DNA of 64,000 nt from Anarhynchus alexandrinus (taxonomy: Eukaryota > Chordata > Aves > Charadriiformes > Charadriidae), in assembly GCA_008711295.1 (NCBI GenBank), contig VUYV01000007.1:10275689-10339688 (forward strand), given 5' to 3'. Both the position numbers and the translations under genes were made by a program. Positions within the stretch are counted from its first letter, which is position 1. Every line of letters starts with the position of its first letter. The notes under the pieces were generated by a model. The model ran no database searches, was not told the origin of the DNA, and saw nothing but the letters and a program-made list of their open reading frames with translations. Shown one piece after another: positions 24,147-36,713 of this stretch.

Positions 24147-27100
24147 GTTTTAGCACATGGTTGTTCATCATGTGGGAGTGGACTTTGTGAATAGGTCTTC
24201 TGAATTACACTTTTATTAGTCTGCCAAATGCTGACAATCCACCTCACCACTGATTAATACAAGGAAAATACTAATAATTTCAATGGGAAAAACAAAAAAA
24301 TGCATAATATGTAATTGCTGCCTACTCCACAGATCCTCCCATTGGTATGTTCAGGTGAGGAGGATGCTCGCCCCTACTCAATTGCTAGTCTAGAAAAAAG
24401 AGAAATACTGGCTGACTGGATAGTAGAAGAGAGTGAAACAAGTTATGCTACTATTCACTGCTCGCTAGAGTTTGTTTTCATAACAGTTTCATTTGGCAGT
24501 AATTGAATTGGAGAAGCTGGTTTAGAGTGACAAGACTCAGAAAATAAATGCAATTTTTTGATGGTTAATTACTTAAGAAATAACTGGCTTAGAAAACCTT
24601 TTTGGCTTTAACCATTCCCTTCAGTCAGGGCTATTGTGTAAGCCTAGTTTGGCTCTCCTACCATTTTGTGTTTTCTGGCCATTCAGTCACAAGTTTGAAT
24701 ATCCGATTTTTGGCAGAATTATAACCATTTGAAATGTTCACTGAACCTTACAAATACAACGAGGAAAGTTACTAGTAGATATCATAGACCAATGAGAAAA
24801 ATTAATGTGGGTCAGACATAGCTGTGGTTAGTTAACCTCTGCAACTTGCCTAAGACATATAACATAGAGTCTTTCACTAAGCGATTGAAAAAATTTGTAG
24901 TCTCCACTTGAAATCCAATTCAAACTATAATGTGCAAAAATGCTTCAAAAAGCATTAAGTGACCTTTAGAAATTTTTGCATAACCTTGCCACATCTTCTG
25001 CCCTCATTGTTCTCTTATGGCTGTTACTACTCCAGACTAAGTTTTCTGCCTTCTCGAGGAGGTTAGAGAAAAGAGTGTCCATGAGAGCTCCCACTGAGTC
25101 TTTCTGCAGGTACAAGGAAGTTTAAGCCTTGTGTAGGAAAGCCATCGTAAAAGGAAGGAGGGTTGAAAGCTTCCATTTGCCCCAGTTCCAACCCACCATT
25201 AGTAAGTGCCTCGTTTTCTGTTTCCTTATAGAAAGTTTTGGAAACTTACTCCTGTGCAAGCATAATTTTTGAAAGATCCTTTAAGGAAGCTATTAACTCT
25301 GTTGGCATATGGAGAATTTATAATTTCTGCAAGTGTTATATAGGAGAGACCCTCTCATGCGAGCATATGATGCATTTAACTTGTGTTATGAAATCTGCCT
25401 CTATATCTGGCAATTATTTCAAATTTCCTGAGCTCTCTGTTTAACAGAACTCCCAAGCGCGAACTGTCACTGAAGGGCAGCTTAGGTAAATATTAACAGC
25501 ATATTTTAATTGTTCAGGTGGACCATACATAAAGTGATGATGTGTACATTTTTGAAAGTCTTAGCATTTGCTTTTGTATTACATACTGAAGCTCAGTCAC
25601 TCCCTCTCTTCCCTATCTCCCAAAGACATTGATGTGTTTCTAAAAAGCATTTCATCTCATGCAGATAAGTGATTCTGCCAGCTAAAATTTTTAACTATTA
25701 ATTCACTTTTTTTTTTACTATTAATTGCCAACTGCATGAGGAGCTGTGGCTCTTCTCCCCCACAGAAGCCTCCTTTTCTTAAGAAAATCAATCTGTTTCA
25801 CGGGGTGGTTCTCACAAAGGATTGCAATCCTCCCAGCTGACCATCTCGCCTCTGACCAACCAGCCCACTTGCACCTCTTTTAAAGTAGGTGGTTATGAAG
25901 TGTTTTGCTCTTTTCCCTTTGGAGTATAAAGAGAATATAATACCTTGTATTTGAGGGTTGATTTTTGCACAAGTAGGAGTGTAATGTTGATGACTGGTGA
26001 AAATAAGGAAGGTTTTTTGTAGTGCTAATACATGTGTATCCAAATCACATACTTCCAACAATGTAGTTTCTTCGTAAGATAATATATGGGGTTAGAGTTT
26101 GTTTTGCTGGAACTTAACAGTTATCAGCTGGAATAAGTTCACAAAACTCTGTGTTCCTGTGTTACCTGCTTCTGTAGGTAGTTTGGTGTTTAGTAATCTG
26201 ACTGACGGAGAGCTTTGGCTGCTCACACTCTTGGGCTCTCCGATACTGTTTAACTCTTCTACAGGTCTATAGCAAGTTCTACTAAGACATGAGGATAAGT
26301 GAGTGTTATTTCCCTAAAAATCCAATGTATGTCAGATATTAGGGCATTGTTGAAAACTGTTTACTATGCTGCCCCCTAAAGAAGCTTCGTTTTAATTTGT
26401 CTGAATTAATTAAACACTAAAAGCAGCTGAAATAGTGTGTTTTCTGTCAGGAAGCACAGCCACTTATGTCGGCCTGCTACTGAAGCTGGCAGGGGCTTGA
26501 ATGATTTCTGTAAAAGGTCTTACACATTCTAGAAGTGTATATAAATTTCCTTTCAGACCTGGGGCTTGTACGCTGAGCTTTAAAATGAGAAAATGAATTT
26601 TTATAGTCCTGTTTTAAGGGAAAGGTTGACCTTAATTATTGTCACATGAATGACTTAATATAGAAAAAATTAAGTAAATAATGAAATTATAAAACTATAT
26701 TCTATTAAGTCCTTAGAAAATCAGCATTATAAATTAAAAAAAATGCAGCAAGTAAAGATATTTGCAGTTAGTTATGTTGATTCTTTGCCACCTTCCTTTC
26801 TCCTCCTTTAAAAAAACCAAACCAAAACAAACCACAAAACACTGTTTTAGGCGAAAGCTGTTTCTATCATATTATTTTTTTCCACACAAACACTCAGTAC
26901 CTAGACTTTTAAACAAGTGCTTTATCCTTGAATATTAAAATAAAATATTTTCATGTAATCGGTAAATTTTGTTATGAAACTTTACAGTAGCTATATTAAG
27001 CGATGAGAATAACTACTATTTTGAAATTCTGAACGTCTTATAATTAGACCAGCCTTTAAGAAATATTCAGAGTTAAGGCACATTAGAATGTATTCCACAA

Positions 27101-30100
27101 CATGGAGACAGCCCTGACAAAGAAACATTATTCTTAGATTTACAATTAATTACCCTTATGTCTATACCTTGCATTCAATTTGCATATCTTAAAAGTGCTG
27201 TAAATTTCATAGCACTCCCTTGTTATTTAAGATCATTCTGCTTTAGTAAAAGTTTCTACAGTGATAACTTTCTCTTGATTATGTAGTTGTGAGGTCAATA
27301 AATCTGGCTTTACTTTGCTCTACAATGTTATAATTTTTCTTTTTTTGTGTGTTTTTCATTATTTTGCTCCTTGTTCCTCCTGCCCTCTCATTTATAATCC
27401 CCTGAAGAACCAGTAGATAGAGAAGTCTGGCTAGAAGACGAAGTGAGTGGTCAGATTCTCAGATGTTATCTTTTTCCCAGAACGCACTGGTACTGGGTGT
27501 CTGACATGTTCTATACATCTTTCTAGTGTCAACCTCATTAAACAAATACAACTTGATGTATAGCTCTCAAGAAATGAAATTTCATGCAATGAATTTGCTC
27601 TATTCCAGCTTGTGTTCTTCCTTTTTCTCCTTCTTTTTTTTCTACTTTGGGAGTAATTTTGTACATTCTTGATTTCTAGCATAATTTCACATGGTGACTA
27701 TTCATAATACTGTACTCTGAAATTTATCAGTGTTTTTCTGGTATTTAAAGAAATATACAGGTTTTAAGCTCACAACTTGACGTTTCCTACTTTCTAAACA
27801 AGGAATCGTTGCCACTGGATGTGATATACCATTCAGAATATGGTTCAGTATGTTTACTTTGGTCAGATAGGTACGTGGATTTTCTCTAAATATTAGACGT
27901 ATCTGTTGCAACGCTCTTGTTGTATATGTCGTAGTATTCTATATGTAATTATGTATAAATGTGCTAGAACTGTGTTTTATGGTCTAATTCAAGGTTAACA
28001 CAATATCCTGTAAGCCAGAAGGACATTGAACACTTTGCCAGAATAGTAAATATTACTCTCATCCTTTTTTTTTTCTTCCCTTCAGCTTAAAAGAATTCTA
28101 AAAAGAAATGTATTTTCAAACTAAAGTAAACCTTCTCTAATGAGACTATATATTATTTACAGAAAAATGCCACTAAACTCGATTAGTACTGGTCTCACCA
28201 CTGGGTAGAATTGAAGTTGTTGAATTTTTTTTTAATGTAGTTCATTGAAGTAATTTACTGAATCTGGGGCAATATTCTATTTTTAATCAAGTTTAAAAGT
28301 ATAATGTATGAGAAAACAGCAACACACTGTATAGATTTTTGTAGATGAACTGCTGTAAAAAATACACAGACAAATGCATAAAGTTTATGCCAATCTTCTT
28401 TCTCCTACTAAGAAAAATTGTTTGAATGTTATTTTAAGCAGGTAATTCCTTATTGCTACCCCTTGGCGTTATTAATTGGTAGCTTATTAGAGTTATTTTA
28501 AAAGTTATTATTACAGTCTCTTTTATTTAATACTTTACTATATAACACTATTATTTAAAACTGGTTTGCTGGATAACAGCAGCCATCCAAAACACTGTCT
28601 TTTGCTCAGAAGCAGAAATAATAAAATAATGGAAAGCAGAGTTATTGTATTAAAGTAATAACTAGCTATACTTCATATATTAAACAAAACCTCAGAATAT
28701 GGTACTTTTAAATGCTTTCTTACTGAACGTTCCAATCATTGTGAAGTTTAAAGCTGAATATATATGTTTTTAAAATGAAAGAATCTGTTTTTCTTTTTCC
28801 CTTGGGACATGATGTTGAAGTTACGGGAAAGAACAGGGTGCAAGATTTAACAAATATATTCATCTTTGCTTCTGAATTTCTCTCAGGCCTTTTAATATAT
28901 AAATAGTTCTGAAGATCTAAAGTAACCACACTTATCCTGATTTTTATGGGCCTGATACAAGCGGGTGTTGAATATGGCACTATTGTATTTGATTATAATA
29001 TAACATTTCTATTAAAATGATTTTTAAAAACCTTCCCAAAATTCCAATAACACTATTTCAAGGAATATAACATGGTAGTGGAGATTAGCTAGCCCTAGAA
29101 TACCTTGGCAAAAGTGTTCAAGTAGCAAGAGTTTTTCTAGTCTTATGTCCTATATACATCTGTTAAATTACTCAGAGATCTCATTAAATAAAGCTAATGT
29201 ACTTGTAAAACAGTAGGGAGAGACAGTATATCATTGTAACTGTTAGAAAGAGCCATTCTGGCAAGGAGGGAGCCAAGAAGGCTAGGTGTATGCTGGTCAG
29301 TGTAGATGTTTCTAGGCCATAAATCTTGGCCCTTTCCTGCCTAGTTATTGTGTATTTCTTTAGGTGAGAGATTGATTGTAGCAATGGAAGATGAATTTGC
29401 CCATAGACCCTTTCTTTTTTTTCTTTATACTCCTGATGCCTCGCCAAGGTGATAATGCTTTTTTTCCTGCAATCATTTGTTTCAGATTAAAAGCATGAAA
29501 CTGCATGGAGAAACACAAGAAAGCTCCTTTCTGCAGTCAGGCAAAGATGAGGGCATGAAGATGTATAACTGTCCCAGGTGGGAGAAGAGTACAGTTTACC
29601 CCCTCAGGATTTGTAACAGGTTTGTCTGAAGGAGAATGAAATAGGGTAAAATTTGAGAAAGAAGCCCGGCATTTCTTTATTGTGCGTTTTGAGTGTGGTA
29701 TTTTAATTTTTTAAGTATCGCTGAGTTGTGTAACAGTGCGACTAAAATATTACTTACCTGTCTATTTACTGCTGAGCAAATCGCATAAAAACTGCACCCC
29801 TCCCTGTTCCCTGGCATCGTCCGTGTCCTCCCCCCCCACCACCACCTACCCCGCCGCCGTTTATACTACATACTGAACATGGAGGGGAACACTTTTCATG
29901 AATATATATAGATGCTGAATTTATAAGGATCAATATAGTCACAAATGTTGTACAACATGTCAGGATATCATAAAAAGCAGGCAGTTCTATATAAAATACT
30001 AGCTTAATCTTGGAGATTTTAAAGCCTCATTAAAATGTGGATAAAGTCCATATATGGAATGGCAGCATTCAAAAGGTTGAAGTTGTATATCTGTGGTGCA

Positions 30101-32799
30101 GAAATTTTAACCATTACATTTGAATGTCAGTCGACTCATTTGATCACAGATGATATTAACATGTAAAAAGTTAAGGTGATGAGATGCATGGTATATATCA
30201 TATAACTCAATAGGATTTGTTGTTTAAGGTTTGGGGAATGCGATGAAAAACCTTGGCCCTTAATTTGTGAAATCTGAGATTCTAAAATAGAGATGATGAT
30301 ATGAGGGTCCCAGAGCAGTCAAATTTTACATCGCAGGACTTCCAGGCAAACTTTATAACTCCTTCTAAGAAAAGACCTCACTGCTTAATTGGGCAGAAAG
30401 CTTGGGTGGTGCGATAGCCTTTCTCTGTGCTGGAGAAGTGATGAGAGCGCGTGGTGGTGACTGGGGTGGGAACCTGGTTAGAACAGAGTAGGCACTTTCA
30501 AAAAAACCAAGAGGACATGTCTGTAGCTGCTAGCAACTTTAACACTGAAAATTGTAAATATTCATGTTCTTGCATGTTGATGTAATATAGCTGTTCTGCG
30601 GATAGTTTCTTTTTACTAAAAGGTAACATTTGATCCTGCTTGCGTTGTTGTTTGCCAGATTTGCGATAATCTGATAGTAGGTTGTACACATCTGCTTGGC
30701 AAAGTGATCTGGTAGTAACAAATATAAGGATTCAGTGTTTTTTTCAGGGAGAAACTTTGAAAGTCAAGCAAATAGTTTTATCTTGACCTTTCTGCAACGC
30801 TGCCCCATATTCACTAGTTGTCAGCACATGTTTGTCTGGAGTCATTCGTCACTGCCATCCGTCACTCCTCTGCCATTCCCATCAGTCCCATTATCTGGGA
30901 TCAGGAGAGAGCTGAGGATGTAGCCTGAAGGATCATTAAACCTCAGCTTCCAGGTACCGCAGGTAGTCCAGGTGGTCTGTTGTTATTTATAATAAAGAAA
31001 CAACACAGCAGAACTGCCTGGCAGTGGCCCATGAGGCCTAGAGAAAGGACGGGCTGAGGGATGTCATCACTGAAGGACAGCTAAAAGTGGACTTTCTTTC
31101 TCCCACACTGTAAGCAGAGAGGATTTATTGAACATCTGTTCAGTACATGGCTGGGAAGATTGATTAATTTAATTGCTCACACTTTGCTTAAGTAACATTT
31201 GAATACTTAATGTCAGGTTTGAAGGATATTACAACATTTACTCACACACCTTTTTAAAGGGGCAGATTTTCTTCTTGCTTTTTTGTGTCTTTCAAGGAAG
31301 TTGAAATGAATCCTGAAATCTAGTTGGCCCAGAAGTCTGGGAAAACTGGAGCAAGTGGGAAAAGCTGCTTTCTTTTATGAAAGTAACTAGTTATTTTTCA
31401 TGTTTTGTTAATTGTGATAAATCATTAATGTACAGAGGTTGGATCATCCTCACTGAATGGTGGTAATTGTCCTTCTGGTATTCAGGATAGAGATAGTTCA
31501 CCATATTATGTATTTCTGTACCCTTTAATATAATATCATGGTTGTATTGAAGGAGTAGATGACTTAGAGACACAGTAATTTATTGCATGTTCTATTCAGA
31601 AAGGGTATTTGGGAAGAAATTCCTGAGATCCACTCGAAGAACTCCGCCCATGTACTAAGGGAGAAACATTAAGCAATGGAACATTTAGCGTGGCTTATTT
31701 CTATACGTTTAGTAAACATCTGATAGTTTCTTAGTGCATAGTTTCTGAAAAGTTTATCACTACTCTGACCAAATATGATGAAATCCAACTAAAAGTATTA
31801 ATGGGCACTTAGAGTAGGTGGCACGAAAATCTAAAACTTTACCAAATATACCACAGCTAACCTTATTTTTAGAACAGCGGGTGCTGATGTTATTGCCTGA
31901 ATGTCTGGTAGCAATGTCTGTGACTACTAGCAAGTACTTGGTGTTTAATGATAAAGGTGAAGCTCCTTGTTTTGCTGCAGTGTAGAACTGGCTTTGCATT
32001 CGTCACCATCAGACGTTAAACTGAGGAAAAAGCAGACTGACAGATAGTGGTTCATGTGCAAAGACTGATTCTGTATGATATTTTTCCGTCCAAAAAGTGC
32101 TATTTTTTTCCCCATCCTCTGTGCTCTAGTAAAGATGTTCTTTGATCTCTCTGTACAGCAGTTCATTTTAAGTCTGATATATAGTCAGATATTCTATTAG
32201 ATACAAGATCTTTAAATATTTGTCTTACTTTGTGTGTAATTTGCTTTGGAACTGTTAGTCCAATAAATAGTAAATGATGCTGACTTACATAGCCATGTAT
32301 TTTTATTGTCAAAGATGCCGTATATAATGTTCTCACAACAATGCTTAACTCTGAGAGGGCAGGGATTTAACACTGCTACATGACTAATTTACTACCTTCA
32401 AACATAAAAAGGAAAGCTTGGAGAGAAAGGCCTCATATGAAGCTGCATAAAACAGAGCAATAGTATCATGTAGTGGTACTTAATAATGGCACTGGCATTT
32501 TGTTAGCATCTCTACAAGAAAAAAATTGTTCTTAGGGAAGGATAATCTACAGTCAAATCTGATTGAAGTCAAAAGAAACATTGGCTGATTTCTTTGAAAG
32601 ATGCCCGTCTGTCCCTGAATTTGACTGTACACAATACATCCTGCAACAACGAGTCAGATTGTCAAGGCCAGAACCAGGTGCCTATGTTACTTGTATCCTT
32701 CTACATCAGTCATACTGTAGGGAGCAGACAATTAATTCTGGAGCAAAATTGAAAGTCAGAGGCAGAGTGTGAAAGAACAGAATGACAATAATAAAGTGC
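24147..32799. other. long non-coding stretch, no gene recognised
   Basis: Mostly AT-rich unique sequence with small simple tracts: T10 at 25707-25716, an A/C-rich run near 26808-26843, T10 near 28065, and a C-rich tract at 29792-29859. At 26206-26213 and 26235-26242 the arms CGGAGAGC and GCTCTCCG can pair (8 bp, 21-base loop). Frames of 60-87 codons are scattered through it without motifs. A scrap at about 32555-32605 (CTGATTGAAGTCAAAAG) may belong to the old repeat class seen at 8684. Confidence 0.6.
29792..29859. repeat. C-rich low-complexity tract
   Basis: Successive C runs (CACCCCTCCC, a C8 at 29830-29837, CACCACCACC, ACCCCGCCGCCG) stand out from AT-rich flanks. The G-runs on the minus strand are too widely spaced for a textbook quadruplex. 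No open frame or promoter elements are attached. Confidence 0.7.
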
Positions 32800-33800
32800 C
32801 CCTGCCTCACATTAATCTCCCTCACTTCAGGGCTGTCAGAGGCGGCCTGGCGGTGACTAATGCCAAGCTTTGCATACAGTGGTCACAGACATGAGCAGCA
32901 TGCTCCCTTTACAGCATCCGCGATTCGCTTTGTTGAGTTTTTGACTCCTGCGGAATCATTGAAAAAACATAGCCGCTGGTCATAGGTAGCAGGACGAAGT
33001 TCCTTCATCATACACCTATTGATCGATGGGCAGTATTCCCGGGCTTGACTTTAAAAAAGAAAAAAGGAATCCTGACAAATGCAGGGAGATTAAACTAACT
33101 TTTTGAACGGATGAGCTCAGCAGATAAGGGTTAATAAGTTTAGCTTTGAGGAACTGCATATCGTGTGCAAGTCCAAGCATCAAGACAAAATGATCTTGCA
33201 CCTCTATAGACACGCTAATCCATTAACATTGCAAAAGACTTTGATGCACATTTGGGAATTGTGTTCCATTGATTTTATTGTCATCTTTTTGCACAAATAG
33301 TAAATAGGCTAACATTTAAGGAACAGTGTAATTATTCCCGAAAAGCAAGACATCAATGTAAAGTTTATTGTTGTAGACCAGACGTTTTGACAGGAATACT
33401 GTAATATCCCAGAGGTGTCACTGGGTTACTGAAAAGGTTAAAAATTGGTGCATTGTGTCGGAGAAGAAAGGCAGTAACAACAAACAGCATTCAAAAAAAA
33501 TCACAGGCACTTCTGCAGGAAAGTGGAAATGTGTCATGTAACAACATACAGCTTCTGTAAGTGGATTGCTGCACCGAGAAAGAAAGTGAAACATACCTAA
33601 TGAAAACGCTTCCTCCGCTATCGGCGTTTCAAGGCGCTCTCTCATTATTTAGATTGCAAAAATAACTTTCCTCTCAGGTTCCTCCTTTTATTGTATGCAA
33701 ACCCCACACATGCTGATGTGTTGTGGAGTTTGATAGGGCCGTGTCTGAAAATTTCATTTATCTTCGCTGATGATCGTGGGAGAAAATTCACACAGAAGAC
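32800..33800. other. CpG-retaining block, candidate conserved regulatory element cluster
   Basis: Over 1 kb the sequence is unique, not low-complexity, and holds clusters of surviving CpG: GGCGGCCTGGCGG near 32850, CATCCGCGATTCGC near 32917, and five CpGs within 29 bases at 33607-33636 (AACGC, CCGC, TCGGCG, GGCGC). Homeodomain-like ATTA/TAAT sites and TGCAAAT-like words are mixed in. No frame over 75 codons and no repeat signature occur. This texture is typical of deeply conserved non-coding elements, but conservation cannot be shown from one sequence. Confidence 0.35.
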
Positions 33801-36522
33801 TTTATTTGCTAGACTATGCTGTTTTTTCCTTATTAGCCATGTGTATGTATACTAAATCAGGAGGACAATGGTATTTTTTATAGAGTGTTATTTGACAAGG
33901 AGAAAAGTACTTGCAGTCTTGCGTTATAGTTGACCAGCAGAGAAGCATTCATTAGAATCTGAATGAGAAGAGGGAAGGGGTACACGGCAATTTATTGTAT
34001 GTAACCAAGAACAACACGTTTTATGTTAAGTATATTATTGTTTAGCATTCTAGAGGACTAGGAAGGAAGCACATAGGTCCTCTTGTGTACTGAATATAGT
34101 GTGTTATTGGATCGGGAATTGAAACATATTTAGAGTGACATTTTGAGCCTTGTACACTGTCAAGAACTGCAGGGTTTTTTTCTTTTTCTAAGCAAATTTA
34201 TTTCCATTAACAACTCCCAAATCCCAGTTTTGACTTAAAACATTTTCATAGCATTTCTGATAGTTTTTTCCAAGCTACTCAACTGCATATGTAACTGTCT
34301 TTTCTTCAAGAAGATAATAGGAAGCATAAAGAATCTCCATCATCAGCCATCAGTATGGTTTGAGTCTGGGATCTTAAGCCCAGATCTTTATCTTGTTTAA
34401 GCTAAAGGAGGAAGTCTACTATCTGGTAGCAGTGACTTTTATCCTTCACTTGGATTAGCCATTTCATATGTTGCAAAACATATTTTACAAGTGTTGTACA
34501 AAAGCATGAGATGAAATATGCATGCGGCATGTGCCAGACATTTCCAAAGATATTGATATGAATACATTTACCAATATGTCAGTCACTCACCTTGGGGCTT
34601 CATTTTAAATGTCGGTCTAAATTCTAGGTTGTTTAAACCGAAAACAGTTTATGGAAGTGGTGGCATTTTGGGAGGCTGGCAAAAGGATATGGAAAGAAGC
34701 CACCTTGATTTGTGCATTCTCTGCTAGGGCACTCCCTAGAGGTGGTTATTCAAGTTGCTACTGGCAGAAAGAAGGAAGGCTTCAGTTTTACACACATAAT
34801 GCCTCTACTTTCTCACCTAGTGAGTTTAGACCTAAATTTTTCCACCTGTTCATGAATAGTCATGTTCTCTGGTTCCATAATCATCAATGAGAACAAGCAA
34901 TGAAAATCCAAGACTGATCTCGACTGCAGACCCAGCAGAGCTGGCACTAATAAGTGGTGAATATGGCATTACCTGTTTTATATCTAATGCCTCTGGAGTT
35001 TTTCAAATGAGGTGGAGACCTGTTTTTCAGAGCTATGTAAAATGTGTACGTAGCATGGTAGTTCTACTAGTTCTGGGAGGAGTCACAGTAAGGGAGCTGT
35101 CTATTGAAACAGCATTGTTCAAAAGTTTTGAATAAATAATTGGTGCGTGAATCCTGCATCCTCGGCTGACCTAGATGTGGTAGATCTAATTATGTCAATG
35201 CTGCATACTTTTAAATTCTTCTTTTTCTGTGTCGCCAATACATTTATTATATTTCTTTTTAATCGACTGAAAAAATGTGATTTCCCTGTCTTTTCCTTCT
35301 CTACGTTTTATAGGGATGTAAGATGTTTGGCTTTCTTGCTCTTCTAACACAAGAAAAAGCTCCACCTAGAAATTCTGGGGTTTGTTTTACAGAAACCATG
35401 AACAACAACTGTATAAATGAAAAACCAGCACTTCTGTTGTTCAAGAAAAACACATTGCTATACAGAAGAAAACTAATGAATCTTGCTTTCTGCATGCTGG
35501 TAGAATACGTGAGTTCTGCTGACCTCAAATCACTCTCTGTTTAGGAGGCTATGAGGGCAGAAAACTGTTCCCAAACTTCCCACTGAAGGTGTATCATCTT
35601 GCAGCATACACAGCTATTTTGGCTACCGACGGGGACATACTGCTGATTCCATATCCATAAAATCTGGAGAGAATTCAGGGCACACAGACTGGTTTCCCTT
35701 CAGCCAAGATGAAAAAGCCTGAATTCTGTCCTCCAGATTGGAAGATTAAGGGGTGCTTAGCTGCCCAGATTGCATTCCCACTTCTATGCACAAAATTGGG
35801 CCTTACTGTATTTATGTATCTTTTTGAAACAGGGAGAAATTAATGTGCTTTCTAAAATACTGTCCATTACAGATACATATTAAGAGAAGTTCTATAAAAT
35901 GTTGGGAATTAACATATTTGCAAATAAGTATAGTTTTGTAGTAGAACATGTTAATACGCATAAATTGAATTCAGGAAAAGTTGTATTCCTTCAGTGAGTA
36001 TTCTTACTTTACCGTATATTACCATGCTGCGCCCAACTCATATGGGCACTATTTTGGTACAATTCATAGAAAGGCTGGAGCCCTTTTCCACAATGGGGAT
36101 TGTTCCCCATATTTGTGACACAGACGACGACAGTTGCTGAAAGTGGTATCTGATCACAATGCCCTGTTCACTGTTAATTTGTGTTTCTGTATTATTTTAT
36201 TTCTTGGTTACAGGGAAATGTAGTGAGCCCCTACACATGTAGCCAGCTTTTGAAGGAAAGGCAAAGCTGCCCCTTAGATGTGATTGGTATGTTACTGTTC
36301 CTTATGGTACAAATAAGGGGGATGTCACATGATCTTATTGGAAACAACTAGTCTGTCTCAACTCTGTTAGCAGTGTTCTCCTTAAGCCCTTCAGTGTGGT
36401 TTACAGGCAGTAGTGACTACCAATATGCATTTGTATTGGACTTTTCTCTGATTAGAAAGTAATGAAGAATACAGAAAAAAAAATCTGATAACTAAATATT
36501 CATTAAATTAGATGTCAGATCT
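33801..36522. other. non-coding stretch, nothing recognised
   Basis: AT-rich unique DNA. At 36093-36110 ATGGGGA and TCCCCAT can form a 7-bp hairpin with a 4-base loop. Frames at 34651-35135 (79 and 82 codons) have no motif. No repeat family is recognised. Confidence 0.65.
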
Positions 36523-36592
36523 TAGGATAATTCAGGTGGGAAGGGAACTCAGGAGGTCATCTAGGCCAATCTCCATCTCAAGTTGTTACTTC
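36523..36592 (-). mobile_element. CR1 3'-end fragment, short
   Basis: Plus strand AGGATAATTCAGGTGGGAAG, then GGAACTCAGGAGGTCATCTAG and GCCAATCTCC, is the antisense of a CR1 3' end (compare the usual 'TTCAGGTTGGAAGGGACCTCAGGAGGTCATCTAGTCCAACCTCC' layout). Similarity stops after about 70 bases, so it is a 5'-truncated or eroded copy running on the minus strand. An old repeat scrap follows at 36643. Confidence 0.75.
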
Positions 36593-36642
36593 AGTATTTA
36601 TGACTGGCCTCATTTAAACGCTCCTGAAGTCATCTAAAATGC

Positions 36643-36713
36643 TGAACCTGGTTCTAACTCTACATTCGTTGAAGCTATGGAGGTTTGCCACTGAGAGCAG
36701 GGTTCAACTTAAT
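36643..36713. repeat. old amniote interspersed repeat remnant
   Basis: TGAACCTGGTTCTAACTC, CGTTGAAGCTATGGAGG, TTTGCCACTGAGAGCAGGGT has the order of the reptile and bird motif 'TTGAAGTCAATGG-AG-TTTTGCCATTGACTTCAATGG-AGCAGGAT'. Several substitutions and a deletion in the second half indicate age. It lies next to the CR1 end at 36523 but is not part of the CR1 pattern I know. Confidence 0.45.

Noticed and set aside
26206..26242. CGGAGAGC/GCTCTCCG stem-loop as a microRNA or terminator
   Set aside because: Only 8 bp pair; bacterial-type terminators do not apply to a bird genome.
36093..36110. ATGGGGA/TCCCCAT hairpin
   Set aside because: Seven pairs with a 4-base loop are expected by chance many times in 64 kb.
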